Translations under genes and position numbers: made by a program
Source of the DNA: Prosapia bicincta
Lineage: Eukaryota > Arthropoda > Insecta > Hemiptera > Cercopidae
Reading direction: 5' to 3'
Length of the DNA stretch: 64,000 nt
Assembly: GCA_036971475.1 (NCBI GenBank)
Contig: JBAIZL010000008.1
Location: forward strand, 36,255,240-36,319,239
Notes under the pieces: generated by a model
What the model saw: only the letters and a program-made list of their open reading frames with translations
What the model was told of the DNA's origin: nothing
Databases searched by the model: none
Shown: positions 34,490-46,571 of the stretch, piece by piece
Layout of the letters: every line of letters begins with the position of its first letter
How positions within the stretch are numbered: the stretch's first letter is position 1

Positions 34490-36450
34490 GATATCGACCG
34501 TTCTCTGTGGTCGCTGTATATAAGCATGAGGTAAGCTCCGCCTCCCTTAATTATTTTTTTGTATTTATCATTTAAAGTATAGCTATTAGGTGTGGTTTAT
34601 ATTACATATATATTATTATAGTTTAGTCTTTTCTGACATGGCCTATATGGTTCAAGACAGCCGACCATCTAGTTTGTTGGTCAGAGGGGGCAGAGATTAC
34701 CTCAAACCTATGTACAGGCCATCAAAGTTATGTTAGCGTGTAGGCAGGAGCTGAATTTGGTATAGATACGATATTGGGGAGAAATGGTAGTGTGGTAGTG
34801 GAGGGGGATTTTACAGTTGACTCACTGGAATGCAAAACACAAAAAATAGTTTCGATATCGTTTTAGTTTTTGTGAGTGTTTAGTGTACCGACCAAAACAG
34901 TATTTTTCAATATTAAATATGCCTTAACCGAAGATAACAAGTCTGTTTGGCAAAGGAGTGGCTGTCAGAAGCCAAACTAAATGCATTATTATTAATGTAT
35001 ACAAAAACATATTTTCTGAAAATCCCAACATGTCTTGCTCGGTAATTCAAAACCTCATGGCAAACCTTTGTAGAATGGTTTCAAATACATTAAGGAAATT
35101 ATTGACAGAGGAAAGACGACTAGGAGAAAACGAAATATTCAGTACACTGAGTAAAATTTATCCAAGAAAAATTAAAAAAGTCTACATCGATGATTTTCAA
35201 AAATGTTCATTACGAAAAATAGTTCTTAATTTTCATACGACTCATCATGTGCTCCCAACAGTGAAGAATGTGCTAAAAAGTTTTAAAGCTTGAATATCCC
35301 GAATTATAATTTAATTTCACTCATGAAACTTTACATAAAATTTTAAGATCCATGTGATTTAAATGGAAAAAAAACTGAAAATAAAAAAAAAGGTTATGAT
35401 CGAAAAACATTAAATATACTTTAAGAGTATGCTATTTAAATAAAATTCGTCAGTATAAAGCGGAAAATAGGCCGATAATATTTTCAGATGAGTCTTATAT
35501 TCATTCGACGCATACCACGAATTTAGCATGAACTGATGAATCTGTTAACGGCCAAACAAAAAAATCTCGAAGGGATCAAGACTAATCATAGTCCATGCTG
35601 GCAGTGAAACAGGTGTGGAAACTGCCCTTTTGGTCTTTACAGCAGGCCAGAAAAAAGGAGACTATCATGACATGAATGAGGAAATCTATGAGAAATGGAT
35701 TGAAAACCAACTAATCAGAAATCTTCCAAAATAAAAAAAAACAATTTTTGTGGTAGATAATGCTCCTTATCATAATAAATTAGCGGCTGTTACCCTAAAT
35801 TCAAATAGCAGAAAGACAATATTGATGGCATAACTAAAAGAAAGAAACATTCCATGTTCTGAAGGAATGTTAAAATGAGAACTGTATGAGTTGGTTAAAA
35901 AAAACAAGTCACGTCACGAAGAGTATTATTTCGATCACTTATTGGAACGTGAAGGTCATAAAGTATTAAGACTGCCACCTTACCAACCAGACTTGAAGCC
36001 CATGGAATCAATTTGGGGGGGGGGGGGAAATTGAGATTTCTGTAGTGAACGTTACGAACGAAATTCATAATGTGAAAACAATGGTTGAACAAAAGTTCGG
36101 CGAATAAAAATAGGAAATGAATATTACGAGACAGACAGAGCTATGGACATGCAGTTAAAATCTGAGTGCGACAGTGAAGAGTCTGACGCAGATGGCATTG
36201 TGCCTTTATAAATAAAATTATGAGTTACAAATAATGTATTAAACCAATGTAGCCAATACTGTAACCAAAATATTTTTATTAGTGAATTTTCTGGTTTCTC
36301 TGTACTGTAGGTTTATATGGTCTAGGCCTACGGGAATCTGTTTTTCCCAAAAGAGCGACCCCCAACATGGTGGAAGGGTTGACATTTCCTTTGGGCTTTT
36401 TCACTAATGTCCACCGACCACAGATAACAAAATAGTCGACCGCAATAGCT
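34490..36450 (+). mobile_element. Tc1/mariner-superfamily (IS630-type) element, decayed
   Basis: A transposase pseudogene is bracketed by loosely inverted ends: CGACCGTTCTCTGTGGTCG at 34496 and, on the minus strand, CGACTATTTTGTTATCTGTG at about 36440-36420. Boundaries are approximate because the ends are diverged and no clean TA duplication was identified. Confidence 0.6.
34930..36210 (+). pseudogene. DDE_3 transposase pseudogene (Tc1/mariner superfamily)
   Basis: An N-terminal frame (34958-35293) reads RSQTKCIIINVYKN then TLRKLLTEERRLGE, a helix-turn-helix region. After a stop, fragments with the catalytic triad follow in broken frames: RPIIFSDESYIHS (first D), FVVDNAPYHNK (second D), ELYELVKKNKSRHEEYYFDH and LRLPPYQPDLKPMESIWG (E). 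A run of ten G at about 36016 and many stops disrupt the C-terminus, which ends with an acidic tail (CDSEESDADGIVPL). Confidence 0.75.
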
Positions 36451-37190
36451 ACTATCCCTCCTCTACGTCAGCTGGAGTGGAACGAGCCAAAGCACGCATG
36501 CGCAAACGTAAGCATCTAACGTGAGTCATCCCTTCTACAGCCGGCCACACTTCCCACTCACTTCTCCTATCTGTACGAACTACGCTTACAAAACTTTGAT
36601 GGCCTGTACAGTGCCTGCAGAAGTTGTTGTCTGTTCTAGTTTCTAAATTATGGTATTCTAGATTGTAATTTTGTATTAGCATCCTCTTATGATGATATCG
36701 AAATGTACATAAGAGTTTAATCTTGGGTAACTTATTATATTAGATATTTTTTATTATTTTTGTGGTATTAGGGTTTTTGGCAATCTTTTTATTGTTATGG
36801 TAGTATAATGTAGTTTAATATAGGGCCGTAGATAATACTTGATCAAATGGTATTCTTTTTCTCAAATGTTACTCAAGCATTCATTCTAAACAGTATGTAC
36901 ATGCATTCAAATTCAAATATTGCAGAGCATAAATACTGCAACCAAACTATGAAACATAACCTCCTAGCAACAAATACAAAACAATATGAATATGTTTATT
37001 GTGAATTTATCTTGTTTTAGTGTTGTGGAATATTACCAAATTAATTTATACAAGTACGATACAAAATACCTACAAAGCATCCAGTTGGGATAATTTGGTT
37101 TTATCAAAAAACTATAACTTGCTTGACAGCAACAGTAAAATCAAGAAAGCTGTCAACATTCATAAAACGTTATAAGCTTATACACAATAT
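36451..37190. other. Intergenic, no gene; one 75-bp-unit relative
   Basis: AT-rich. Near 37060-37110 TACCTACAAAGCATCCAGTT and GGATAATTTGGTTTT resemble the 75-bp unit arrayed at 39.6 kb. Confidence 0.4.
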
Positions 37191-37194
37191 CAAT

Positions 37195-37400
37195 TAAAAC
37201 AACCTCTCACCACAAATTCAACAAATTTTATTTAACCTTATACACATTTCGATTACAAAGTAATTACTTTGTATATAAGGTTTAATTACTTTGTAATCAA
37301 AATGTGCTTAAGGTTAAATTTACTTTGTAATCAAAATGTACATAAGGTTAAATTTACTTTGTAATCGAAAGATTGTGCACATTTTCTTCAGTGCTATCTT
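37195..37400. repeat. Decayed copies of the 43.3-kb palindrome family
   Basis: An inverted copy (AACCTCTCACCACAAATT, TTTTATTTAACCTTATAC) is followed by three direct repeats of TTACTTTGTAATC, (G/A)AAATGT and AAGGTTAAAT. The same phrases make up the arms at 43268-43474, but the CTGAAGA core is gone. Confidence 0.6.
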
Positions 37401-39264
37401 GACAATATAACATTTTCTAGGCTATGGGTTTTATGATTAAAAATCTTATGCTTAATTTTTTTTATAACCTGAAACTTTAAGAGTATATTTTAATAGATGT
37501 ATATAGTAGTGTAACATAGATCGGTTAAAAGAAATTTATATGGTTAAAAACAAGTATTTCTTGCAAAATGATTTTTCTAGAATTATTATGTAACATCATA
37601 ATTAATGAATTTCTTTAAACAGTATTTTTTATTCATTTTCCGTTCTCATGTGTTCGATTTTAGTAAAAAAATCATACCAGGCGACACAGAAAGTCACCAG
37701 TTATATGAAAACAATTTATAACAACTCTCGCTAACAGCCCAAAAATTAAAAATTTTGAAAAATGGAAATTCTCCCCTCTCCATAACAAGTGAAACGTTAA
37801 TTTTTATGTTAGCTTTATTTGTTTGACGTAATAGCTTGCAAAGTGCCTCAAAATGCAATTAAATTTGCTGTTTACTCCCAAAAATTACAAATTGTTTAAA
37901 AAACTTAATTTTAACGAAGCACTATTAGCACTACGGCACCACGTTACACCTGGCACATGAACCTTATAGAATTATAAAACTAGCACACACATCTTATTTT
38001 TTGGCGATAATAAGTTCCAAAATTACTCAAAAGGACAAAACAAACACTTAAAAGCCCTATTCCACACACAAAATAAAAAATATTACATTGAACATTTATA
38101 CACCTTTTATTTTTACCGCCAAAGAACTATAGAACACACCGCACAAAGAATGTTAAATTGATGTGTTAAAATTGATTGTTTCAAATTTGTAATTTTTTGG
38201 AGTCATCAGCAAGTTTAATTACATTTTGAGGCATTTTGCGAGTCACTGCATCAAAAAAAATAAAACTAAAATCTTGAATTTGTAACATTTTAGGTGTGCT
38301 GTGGAGGAACTGCTATTTTCCACAATTTTTTTATTTTTTGGACATGAACAAAAGTTTTATAATCTTTTTTTTCCTAATGACTTTCTGCATAACGCCATAT
38401 AAATTCTTTAATTAAAATCGAACGCGTGCGAACGGAAAATAAGTACCCCTTTTTTAAATGGCTTATTTCCTATTTAAAACTTGTTTGAGTAACAAATGAG
38501 TGAAAAAATCATATTTTAATACTATTTGATCAAGATTTAGTATGCTCTGTTATATTAATGGTGACTTCATAAATGTTTTAGTGTGTGATAAATGATAATT
38601 ATGTTTCTCATTATTAAACTATTAATTATGGTTTGTGACATTTGACAATTTTTTATTGTATATTCCAGAAACAAGTGAAAACAAACTGTCTGTTATTTTG
38701 TGTAATCTAATTATTGTTTATAATCAAACATATTTTAGGCAGTTTGTAATTTATGAAATAGCTATAATTTATTGTAATATTCCAGTGCTCTGTTTATAAA
38801 AGAAACATTTAGACCTACTTTGTACAATTTTATGATTTTTAGAAATTTTAACCGCTATTAAAGGTTTGTGACACTTAAAATTATTTTTTTTATTAAAACT
38901 TCAAGTCAAATTTCTAAAAAATTGTAATAAAAAAAAGTAAAAAATCATATTGATATAATGTATTGCTTCTGTGAAGAAAATACATAGAATTTAACAAATT
39001 AATATTGGTGGGATGGGTTTGTCCCCTCTAAAGACATTAAAACATTAAGTACTCTATACTTTTATATAAATAGATATATTGTTAATTATTTCAAATGTTA
39101 ACCGCTATTTATGGTTCGCACTCTTAAAATCATATAGTTTATTTATGAGTTAAATATTAACAAAGACCACATCTAAACTTTTTGAAATCCAGGACTTGCA
39201 GAAATTAGCTGAATTTATAAACATAATTACTGAAACAATGTTTTTGATCACATTAAGAAAACTT
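37401..39264. other. Intergenic, no recognised gene
   Basis: 1.9 kb of AT-rich sequence. GGCATTTTGCGAGTCACTG-like phrases occur in both orientations (about 37835 and 38225), which suggests another old inverted repeat, but I could not delimit it. Confidence 0.4.
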
Positions 39265-41212
39265 GGTAATTATTAAGAACAGAGAATACCGCTCCGATCT
39301 GCAAAATTTTAATTCCTCATTAATTAGACCTTGCTGAACACGAAACTGAAGTTTTTTTTTTACTGCAAATACATTTTTTTTTAATATATATATAACTTTG
39401 TAAAAATATAGTCTTAATGACGTGGGCTAAAAATTTTTTTTTAATTACTCGCTTTAATTTGTAGAACATGAATATAACTCTTTTTTCTGCAGAAAATGCG
39501 GAAAGTTACTTTTTCCACATTTTAAATGTTAGGCTATAATGGCATGTAGACCTATAGTGTGAACCGAGCGCTCAGTAGCTACAGCGCACTGCACTACGCT
39601 CAGATTTGGTTGTAATTTTATACAACATAACTATATACCTATATTAAAGTATACCTACGAAGTATCTAGTCGGGATATTTTTGGTTATAACTTTATTCAA
39701 TATTGCTATCTGCCTATATTAAAATATACCTACGAAGCAGCCAGTCAGGATAGATTTGGTAATAATTTTAGTCAACATTACTATCTACCTATATTAACGT
39801 ATACCTACAAAGTATCCAATCAGGATAGATTTGGTTGTAATTTTGGTAAATATTTTAATATAGGTAGATAGTAATGTTGTATAAAATTATAACCAAATCT
39901 CTCCTGACAGAATACTTCGTAGGTATACTTTAATATAGGTAGATGGTAATGTAGAATAAAATTATAACCAAATCTAACCTGACTTCATAGGTATATTTTA
40001 ATGTAGGTATATAGTAATGTCGTATAAAGCTATAACCAAATCTATCCTGACTGAATACTTCGTAGGTATATTTTAATATAGGTAGATAGTAAAGTTGAAT
40101 AAAATTATAACCAAATCTATCCTGACTGGTTACTTTATAGGTATATTTTAATGTAGGTATTACTAGTAATGTTTTATAAAATTATGGTAAAAATGCTGAA
40201 GCTCGGCCACCTACAATATTTTGGGAAATTGTTTAACACCACCAAATAGGACGATATCCACAAGAATTTTTTTTTATTGACCTAGGAAAGTTACTTTTTT
40301 TCAATTTAAAGTAGGGTAAAAAATTCAGCGCTGATGTACAAGTTGTGAATGGGCGCGGAGTGATACAAATGATTCGTGATGTCACAACTGTATTTTGTGT
40401 ATTTATATTGAAATATATCTATGAAGTATCCAGGCAGGATAGATTTGGTTCTAATTGTATAAATGTAACCATTTAGGTAATGTATAAAATTATAACCAAA
40501 TCTAACCTGACTGGACACTTTTTAGGTATATTTTAATATAGGTATACAGTAATGTATAAATTTAAAACCAAATCAATCCTAACTGCAGACAACCTTATGC
40601 GCAGCACTGTGACGTAACGAAACATTTGTATCACTCCGCGCCCATTCACAACTTCTACATCAGCGCTGAATTTTTTATACCCTACTTTAAATTGAAAAAA
40701 GTAACCTTCCTAGGTCAATACAAAAAAATTCTTGTGGATATCGTCCAATTTGGTGGTGTTAAACAATTTCCCAAAATATCGTAGGTGGCCGAGCTTCAGC
40801 ATTTTAACCAAAAGTTGAATATTTAGATTTTAAGTTTAGTATTAAAATAAACTGACTTTGACGTAGTGCAGTGAGCTGTATCTACTGCGCGGCCGGATTA
40901 CGCCATACATGCTATTACAGACTAACATTAAAAATGTGCAAAACAATTACCTAAACTTTTCGTATTTTCCACAGAAAAAAGTTAATATTCATGTTCTTAT
41001 ATCAACAATGTCAAATCTATCAGGAAAAAAAATTTGCAGATCGGAGCATTAATAAGCACAAAAGTCAGGCCAGGTTGGGTTAGGTTATTTTTTAAAATGT
41101 AAATATGTGTTTGTAGTAAAAAAAACTTCAGATTCGTGTTCAGCAAGGTCAAATTGATCAGAAATAAAAATTTTGCCGATCGAAGTAATAGTCGTTGATT
41201 TTAATAATTACC
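39265..41212. mobile_element. 1.95-kb foldback element with near-kilobase inverted arms
   Basis: It shares the termini of the 412-bp MITE (GGTAATTATTAAGA ... TTTTAATAATTACC). The arms can be followed inward. TTTCTGCAG/GAAAATGCGG near 39490 matches the inverse at about 40970. AGCTCGGCCACCTAC at 40201 matches the inverse at 40785. The stretch from CAGCGCTGATGTACAAG (40328) to the inverse at 40660 is almost exact. A central spacer of about 230 bp remains. No transposase frame. Unlike the short copy, I find no matching flanking duplication. Confidence 0.75.
39600..40190. repeat. 75-bp minisatellite, direct then inverted
   Basis: Units with AGATTTGGTTGTAATTTT and CCTATATTAAAGTATACC begin at about 39602, 39677, 39752 and 39827, a 75-bp period. 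From 39850 the same unit continues in the opposite orientation (AAAATTATAACCAAATCT, ATACTTCGTAGGTATA) for four to five more copies. Further partial units lie in the spacer at 40395-40580. Confidence 0.85.
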
Positions 41213-43267
41213 GAATGCTTCATATGTGATCAAAAACACTGTCATTGAATTTTTCATAAATGTATTTAAATTATAAATTCAGTAAGTCAATAATTAAGTT
41301 CAAATGTAAAAAAATTCGTTAATCATTACAAACAACAAATTTTAAGATAAATTAAACATTTGTCCCATTAAAGTTTGGTAAAAAGCAATACTTTACACTT
41401 TAGTTATAAGGACAATTTTCTTTTTAAAAATACAAACATTTGCTTAGCGAATAATTGAATATGCCATAACAGATGACCTAACAATTTACCTTAAATTAGA
41501 ATAGTTATGTTATAAATATTATTTTGAGATATTTATATTTCAAAAAAATTATTTCATTGCATACACTAACAAATATGCAAGTGTTTACTTTAATCATACA
41601 AGAATAGTTTTTATTTGCCCATTTTCTGTTATCTAAAAGTGGATATACCTATTTCCATCTGTTATCACAATTAACTCCTAAATCAATTAATTGAGCTACT
41701 TATAGTATTTCAGTGAAATTACTAATAGGTGTTTGTATCTACTATTATTTTAGAATAAAGCAAATGTCAAAGAAATTACCTAAAATGCTGAAAATCCACA
41801 TTTTATATTAAACTGACTAATATAATTTTGTAATGATATGGTTTTAATTTTAAAACAGTGCAATAGGCTAATGTAATTTTGCCTTTTTTGAAAGAAATTC
41901 ACTTCACTTATCACACTGTGTTATCCCTATTTAATCTTTTAAAGTTACAAACACACTATATTTTTATTACCTCACAACACATCTGTTAAATTAACATTTT
42001 TAATGACTAAAATTTTTTATACAACACAAAAAATTAACCACCATCACACACAACAATCACTTACCTATATCGCAGATATTAGGAAAATAACAAGACACAT
42101 TTTTCAACTATATTCTATATTCCAAACTTTGAACCTATACACTAGCAATACACATCACAAATCACTTTAAAGGACATGAAACATTTCTTTATTCTATATA
42201 GATTCATTATGTAAAACACTTAACCACAAACTGAAACTACATTCTTTTAAAATACAGAATAAAAAATTATAAACCACACAGTAAGAATAATGTTAAATCA
42301 AAATGTAAAGAAACATTGTCCTTCAAAACTTTTTTACTTATTGTGTTTTACTGTCCACGTCACAATTATCAAAAGCGTTCATAATCACAAGTTTGGTTTT
42401 AGAGCACTATTAATATTTTTTTAACTACATTTTCTTTACTATATGCTTTTCACAAACACATTTAGATACAGTATTAACATATGTGAAAAATTACTTTGTG
42501 AAAATTAACATATGTGAAAAAAAACAACTACAAAAAGTTTAAAATTTAAATAAAAATTGTAATACATTAAATAAACAACAATTGTTCCAATATATGCTCA
42601 TATATTGGAAGTCACTAAATTAAATTTATAAAAAGCTAAATTTTAGACAGTCATTAAAGTATAAAACTGCAATTGCATCTTTAATTTTGAAAAGTGAAAT
42701 CATCATTATAAGGTCTTTAATCTACTTCTAGTGCTTTATTTACAATGAAGTTAATTTTTAAGGATATATAATGAAAATATTTTATGTTATTTATTATTCT
42801 GTCACTTGTTTAAGGTATTTTATTTACTTTTGACTGTCACAAAAGTATATGATCATAAAGACAAAAATCATAAATATCTAATATAAAAAAATATAAATCT
42901 ACTAAAATTTTACCTCAAAACGAATAAATTTTCATCAAGCTCTAAAGAGTAAAAGTAGGTCTATATATTAAAAAGAAATTTAAATTATAATAAAAAAGTC
43001 TCATATAAAAAAGTACTTTAATTAGTATTTATCAATTATTTAAATGTTACTGGTGTGGAAAAGAAATTATACCTGGCAATTAATAAATTGCTCATGAATT
43101 TTTTTAAAAAATAAAATTTGGAGCTGATGCTACAAAATTTAAAAATTTTGAAAACAAAAATAACCTGTTTTTTAAAGAACACCTAAAATTGTTTAATTCC
43201 AGTCTCTTAATAAAACAGAAACACTGTTTATGCTACAATACTACTATAAAGTAACATCATAATATAT
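41213..43267. other. Intergenic, no recognised gene
   Basis: Two kilobases of strongly AT-rich sequence without frames, repeats or RNA genes that I can support. Confidence 0.45.
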
Positions 43268-43310
43268 TTTTAAATAAATAAAACCTCTAAACCACAAATA
43301 ACATTTTATT

Positions 43311-43357
43311 TAAACCTTATGTACATTTCGATTGCCCAGCAATCATCTTCAGAGGTA
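43311..43357 (-). ncRNA. Hammerhead-like ribozyme candidate, left palindrome arm
   Basis: Minus strand: ACCT (43356-43353), core CTGAAGA (43352-43346), one T, stem II GATTGC/GCAATC with loop TGG, GAAA (43329-43326), then the 8-base palindrome ATGTACAT, A at the cleavage position, and AGGT pairing with ACCT. All hammerhead parts are present with the CUGANGA core. The single departure is the extra T between core and stem II. Confidence 0.55.
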
Positions 43358-43383
43358 TTTAAAAAATAGAGTTATTTTTTAAA

Positions 43384-43428
43384 TACCTCTGAAGATGATT
43401 GCTGGGCAATCGAAATGTACTTAAGGTT
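43384..43428 (+). ncRNA. Hammerhead-like ribozyme candidate, right palindrome arm
   Basis: Plus strand equivalent: ACCT 43385-43388, CTGAAGA 43389-43395, T 43396, stem II 43397-43411, GAAA 43412-43415, ATGTACTT (one stem III mismatch against the left arm), A 43423, AGGT 43424-43427. Confidence 0.5.
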
Positions 43429-43474
43429 TAAATAAAATGTTATTTGTGGTTTAGAGGTTTTATTTATTTAAAAA

Positions 43475-44234
43475 TAAACATTACGCCACAGTTGCTTCAT
43501 ATAGTTATCATAATATATATTGTTAGGGAAAAAAACAAAAACTTTTGTTTTGTAACCAAACCTATCCTAACCAGATACTTTGTAGCTAAACTGTAGTTTA
43601 ATATATATCGTAGTCGTTTATGTCATAAAGAGATTGATTTACAAAATATTGTTTTGAAAAAATGAGGTTGTGTATTTTTAGAATCATTTTAGAGCATCAA
43701 ACAAACAAGTTTTAGAGCATCAGAGCCAGAAAGTATTGTTTTTTTAATATTCTTGAGCCATTTCTACATCATCAGGTATAATTTTGTGTATGATTAAATA
43801 ACTGATAAATACCTTTCACCATATTCAAATTCCAAATGCTTTATAGGATTAAGTTATTATGTTCTTTTTCAAACAAAATTTTGAAGTCAATAAATTTTGT
43901 TAAATGCATAAGAACAAAAAAATAAAATTATGTCCTTATGAAATTGCTAAGTATGTTTAACTAGAATAATAAAGTTTAAGACTAAAAAATTTCATTAATT
44001 ACTTATTTATCTAGATTACATTAAAACTACTACTAAATAAATTGAAATTAACTTTCAAAATCAAAGTTCAAAGATATAGTAATATTACTATGAACGAATA
44101 GAGCCTTCAGTTTATGCTGAATTTCAAAATACAATACTTTTTTATATCTTAAAATTTAAATAGAAATATAATCATAACTGAAAAAAACACCATTCCATAA
44201 GGAAATATATCCCGTATTAGAAGTATAATACAGC
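43475..44234. other. 3' flank of spenito, no separate feature
   Basis: AT-rich. It probably includes the spenito 3' UTR, though I see no clear polyadenylation site. Near 43555-43610 ACCAAACCTATCCTAACCAG is a lone relative of the 75-bp unit. Confidence 0.4.
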
Positions 44235-46571
44235 TTAAGCTGTTCCTCCACGAACTACAACAATAACCAAATGATCTTCTTTTAAACCTTCATCTGATAA
44301 ATTGTGAGCTGTTCTTTTTAAAAGTTCAGTAGAAAATGCACAAGGAGGAAATGCATAAAGTACTCCTGTTATTTCTGTTTCTTTATTTACTAAAGATATT
44401 ACACCGGCAGCTTCTTTTTGTTTTAGATATGAAACAAGGTTTCTTAAAGGACGTGTTTGAACAGAAGTATCATCATTGGAGATAGACGCAGTAGATCCAG
44501 AAAGTCCCAAGAAAATAGCATGAGCACTTGATGTGGCAATACGTTTTGAAACATCTTCTAATTTTGGCTGATCAAGGCGTAATCTTTGAGTAATACGAAG
44601 GAGATGCTTTCCCTCTTCATCTTTCATTAAACTGTCAACAATTTCAGTATCACCATCTGTTAAATGAAACTTTGCTGGAAATAAGGAATTTTTAAGTATT
44701 AGGGCTCCTTGCCACATTGCTACACATTTACGAGCTAGTTCTGGTAAAGTGCGTGCTGAACTTAAAATTCCATTAGGGCGACCTTCTGATCCTGAGTCAC
44801 TATCTACAGAGCGTCGACGTGGTGATCTTGAATTTGATCGATTTACCCCAGGTTCTCCTGAACCAGACCTTTTAAATGATCTATCATATTCACCATCGGT
44901 AAGAGGTCTTCTCCCAGACCATTCTGGATCATCTTTAGCATAAGGGTCTCCAGAATAACCAAGTCCACGATAAGCTCCTCTACCACCACCTCTTCGATCT
45001 TGCCAAGGCCCACCTCTACCACGGAATGTTCTTGGAGGACCATAGCTAAATTCCCCTTCTACCCATGGTTCATATGGCGGTTCATAGGGGAATTCCTCTC
45101 GACCAGGTACCCTGACTCTAAAATCTCCACCAGCACTCATATCCTCTGAGAAAGGCCTTGGCTTAAAACTAAATCCGGGATTTACATCAGCAAAATCGAC
45201 CCTAAGTTTACGTTCAGGTCCTCCTAGTGGAAATCCTCTCATTTCTTTAACAGCTGCTTGTGCAGCATCAATTGAATCGTAAAGTATATAAGCACAAGTG
45301 TCACCTTTCATATAGTCAATTTTTTTTATTGCACCAAATCGATCAAATTCTCTTTCTAGCTGAGCAATTGAAGTCCAAGGGCCAAGACCCCCTACCCATA
45401 TGCGAGTAGTTGGAGTTGCCTTACCGTAACCGATTTTACATTGAAACTTTCCAATATACTGACCTGACAATTCTACTTTTGATCTATGAGCCATATCCAG
45501 ATTTTGATAACGTACAAAAGCATATGCATTACCAGTACCAGGTAAAGGTCTTTTAATATCAATATCTTCCACAATACCATAACGACCAAATATCCGGCGT
45601 AACTCTTCCTCCGATATATTTATTTCTAAATTTCCAGCAAATAAAGTTCGTGTAGCTAATGGGTCATCTTCTGGGGGAACATGATGTAGATAATTTGGAA
45701 ATTTATCTTTTTTATTTTCAACTTTTTCAAAATGAGGTGGTGGGGGTTTAAAACCATGAACTATGTGTCGAGGAGGGCCATAATGTGGTGGACCTGGAGG
45801 TATATGTGGCGGAGGGCCATGATGAACAGGGGGGCCTCTAATGAATTCATGATGGGGAATTGGAGGACCCTCTCGTCTAAATTCCCGATGGGGCATAACA
45901 GGTGGTGGTCCATAAATACGATCATATGTCCTTTCTGGAGGTCTATGACGTTCAGGCCCAGGAGATCGATGATAATATCTATCATAATCTGGACTTAAGC
46001 TTCTAGACCTTGGCCTACTTCTACTACGATAAACATCACCTGAACTGCGACTACTTTCATAAACAGGTTCAACTAAAGCAATTTTATCAAACAAAATTAT
46101 TCTTGGCTTACTATGTTTAGCATCCCTAGCATCTTCAGAGTTTCTAAAGCAGACATATGCTACTCTTTCATCAAGATCATGAGATATTCTGATGCTAAGA
46201 TCTCCAAACTTCTTGTACTCTCGATATAAAGTATCTTTAATAACTTCGTCACTTGCTTTAGGATGTAAGGCACTTACACATAACACTTTATAACTATGGT
46301 AGGACCTATCGGCCACTTCCCTGGGACGAACATAATCGTCTCTGTGTGTACTTTCAGATGGGTATCTTCTTGGGCTTGTAGGTGATCTCCCACGACTTCG
46401 CCGACGAATCCGTTCCGGCGTGATTCGTTCATCAGAACTATCATCATACCTAGTAATGCTGGATCGAGACCGCTTACTCCTTAAAGGTGGGGTATCGCGG
46501 CTAGAACTTCTTTTCATATTTCTAATTTTCACTGTAATTTGTTTCTTATCACTGTTTGAAATTCCAAGCAT
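44235..46571 (-). CDS. nito: Spenito/RBM15, split-ends family RNA-binding protein
   Basis: A single 778-codon frame. Order: Arg/Ser-rich N-terminus (about 20-75), RRM1 (about 94-168, VAYVCFRNSEDARDAKHS), a Pro/His/Arg-rich linker with repeated HxPPxxGPP (200-290), RRM2 (308-382, TLFAGNLEI and YAFVRY), RRM3 (389-462, IWVGGLGPW and RFGAIKKIDY), Gly/Arg-rich linker, and a C-terminal SPOC domain (about 608-775, RLRLDQPKLEDVSKRI, RPLRNLVSYLKQKEAAGVIS, AFPPCAFS). Spenito/RBM15 is a nuclear adaptor that binds the m6A methyltransferase complex to RNA; in flies it also acts in sex-determination splicing and Wnt signalling. The second Met (residue 19, MKRSSSRDT) is an equally good start. No intron interrupts the frame. 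Confidence 0.93.
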   Translation of the reverse strand: MLGISNSDKKQITVKIRNMKRSSSRDTPPLRSKRSRSSITRYDDSSDERITPERIRRRSRGRSPTSPRRYPSESTHRDDYVRPREVADRSYHSYKVLCVSALHPKASDEVIKDTLYREYKKFGDLSIRISHDLDERVAYVCFRNSEDARDAKHSKPRIILFDKIALVEPVYESSRSSGDVYRSRSRPRSRSLSPDYDRYYHRSPGPERHRPPERTYDRIYGPPPVMPHREFRREGPPIPHHEFIRGPPVHHGPPPHIPPGPPHYGPPRHIVHGFKPPPPHFEKVENKKDKFPNYLHHVPPEDDPLATRTLFAGNLEINISEEELRRIFGRYGIVEDIDIKRPLPGTGNAYAFVRYQNLDMAHRSKVELSGQYIGKFQCKIGYGKATPTTRIWVGGLGPWTSIAQLEREFDRFGAIKKIDYMKGDTCAYILYDSIDAAQAAVKEMRGFPLGGPERKLRVDFADVNPGFSFKPRPFSEDMSAGGDFRVRVPGREEFPYEPPYEPWVEGEFSYGPPRTFRGRGGPWQDRRGGGRGAYRGLGYSGDPYAKDDPEWSGRRPLTDGEYDRSFKRSGSGEPGVNRSNSRSPRRRSVDSDSGSEGRPNGILSSARTLPELARKCVAMWQGALILKNSLFPAKFHLTDGDTEIVDSLMKDEEGKHLLRITQRLRLDQPKLEDVSKRIATSSAHAIFLGLSGSTASISNDDTSVQTRPLRNLVSYLKQKEAAGVISLVNKETEITGVLYAFPPCAFSTELLKRTAHNLSDEGLKEDHLVIVVVRGGTA

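Larger units (their letters stand above)
43268..43474. repeat. 207-bp near-perfect palindrome made of two PLE-end-like arms
   Basis: Arms of about 97 bases run from TTTAAATAAATAAAACCTCT to its inverse, around the centre AATAGAGTTATT. Both arms carry one hammerhead-like module (next two entries). They differ at only a few positions, e.g. ACATAAGG against ACTTAAGG. Confidence 0.95.

Noticed and set aside
44749..45998. Plus-strand frames across the spenito gene
   Set aside because: Antisense shadows of the spenito coding sequence, with composition mirroring its Arg/Pro/Gly codons.
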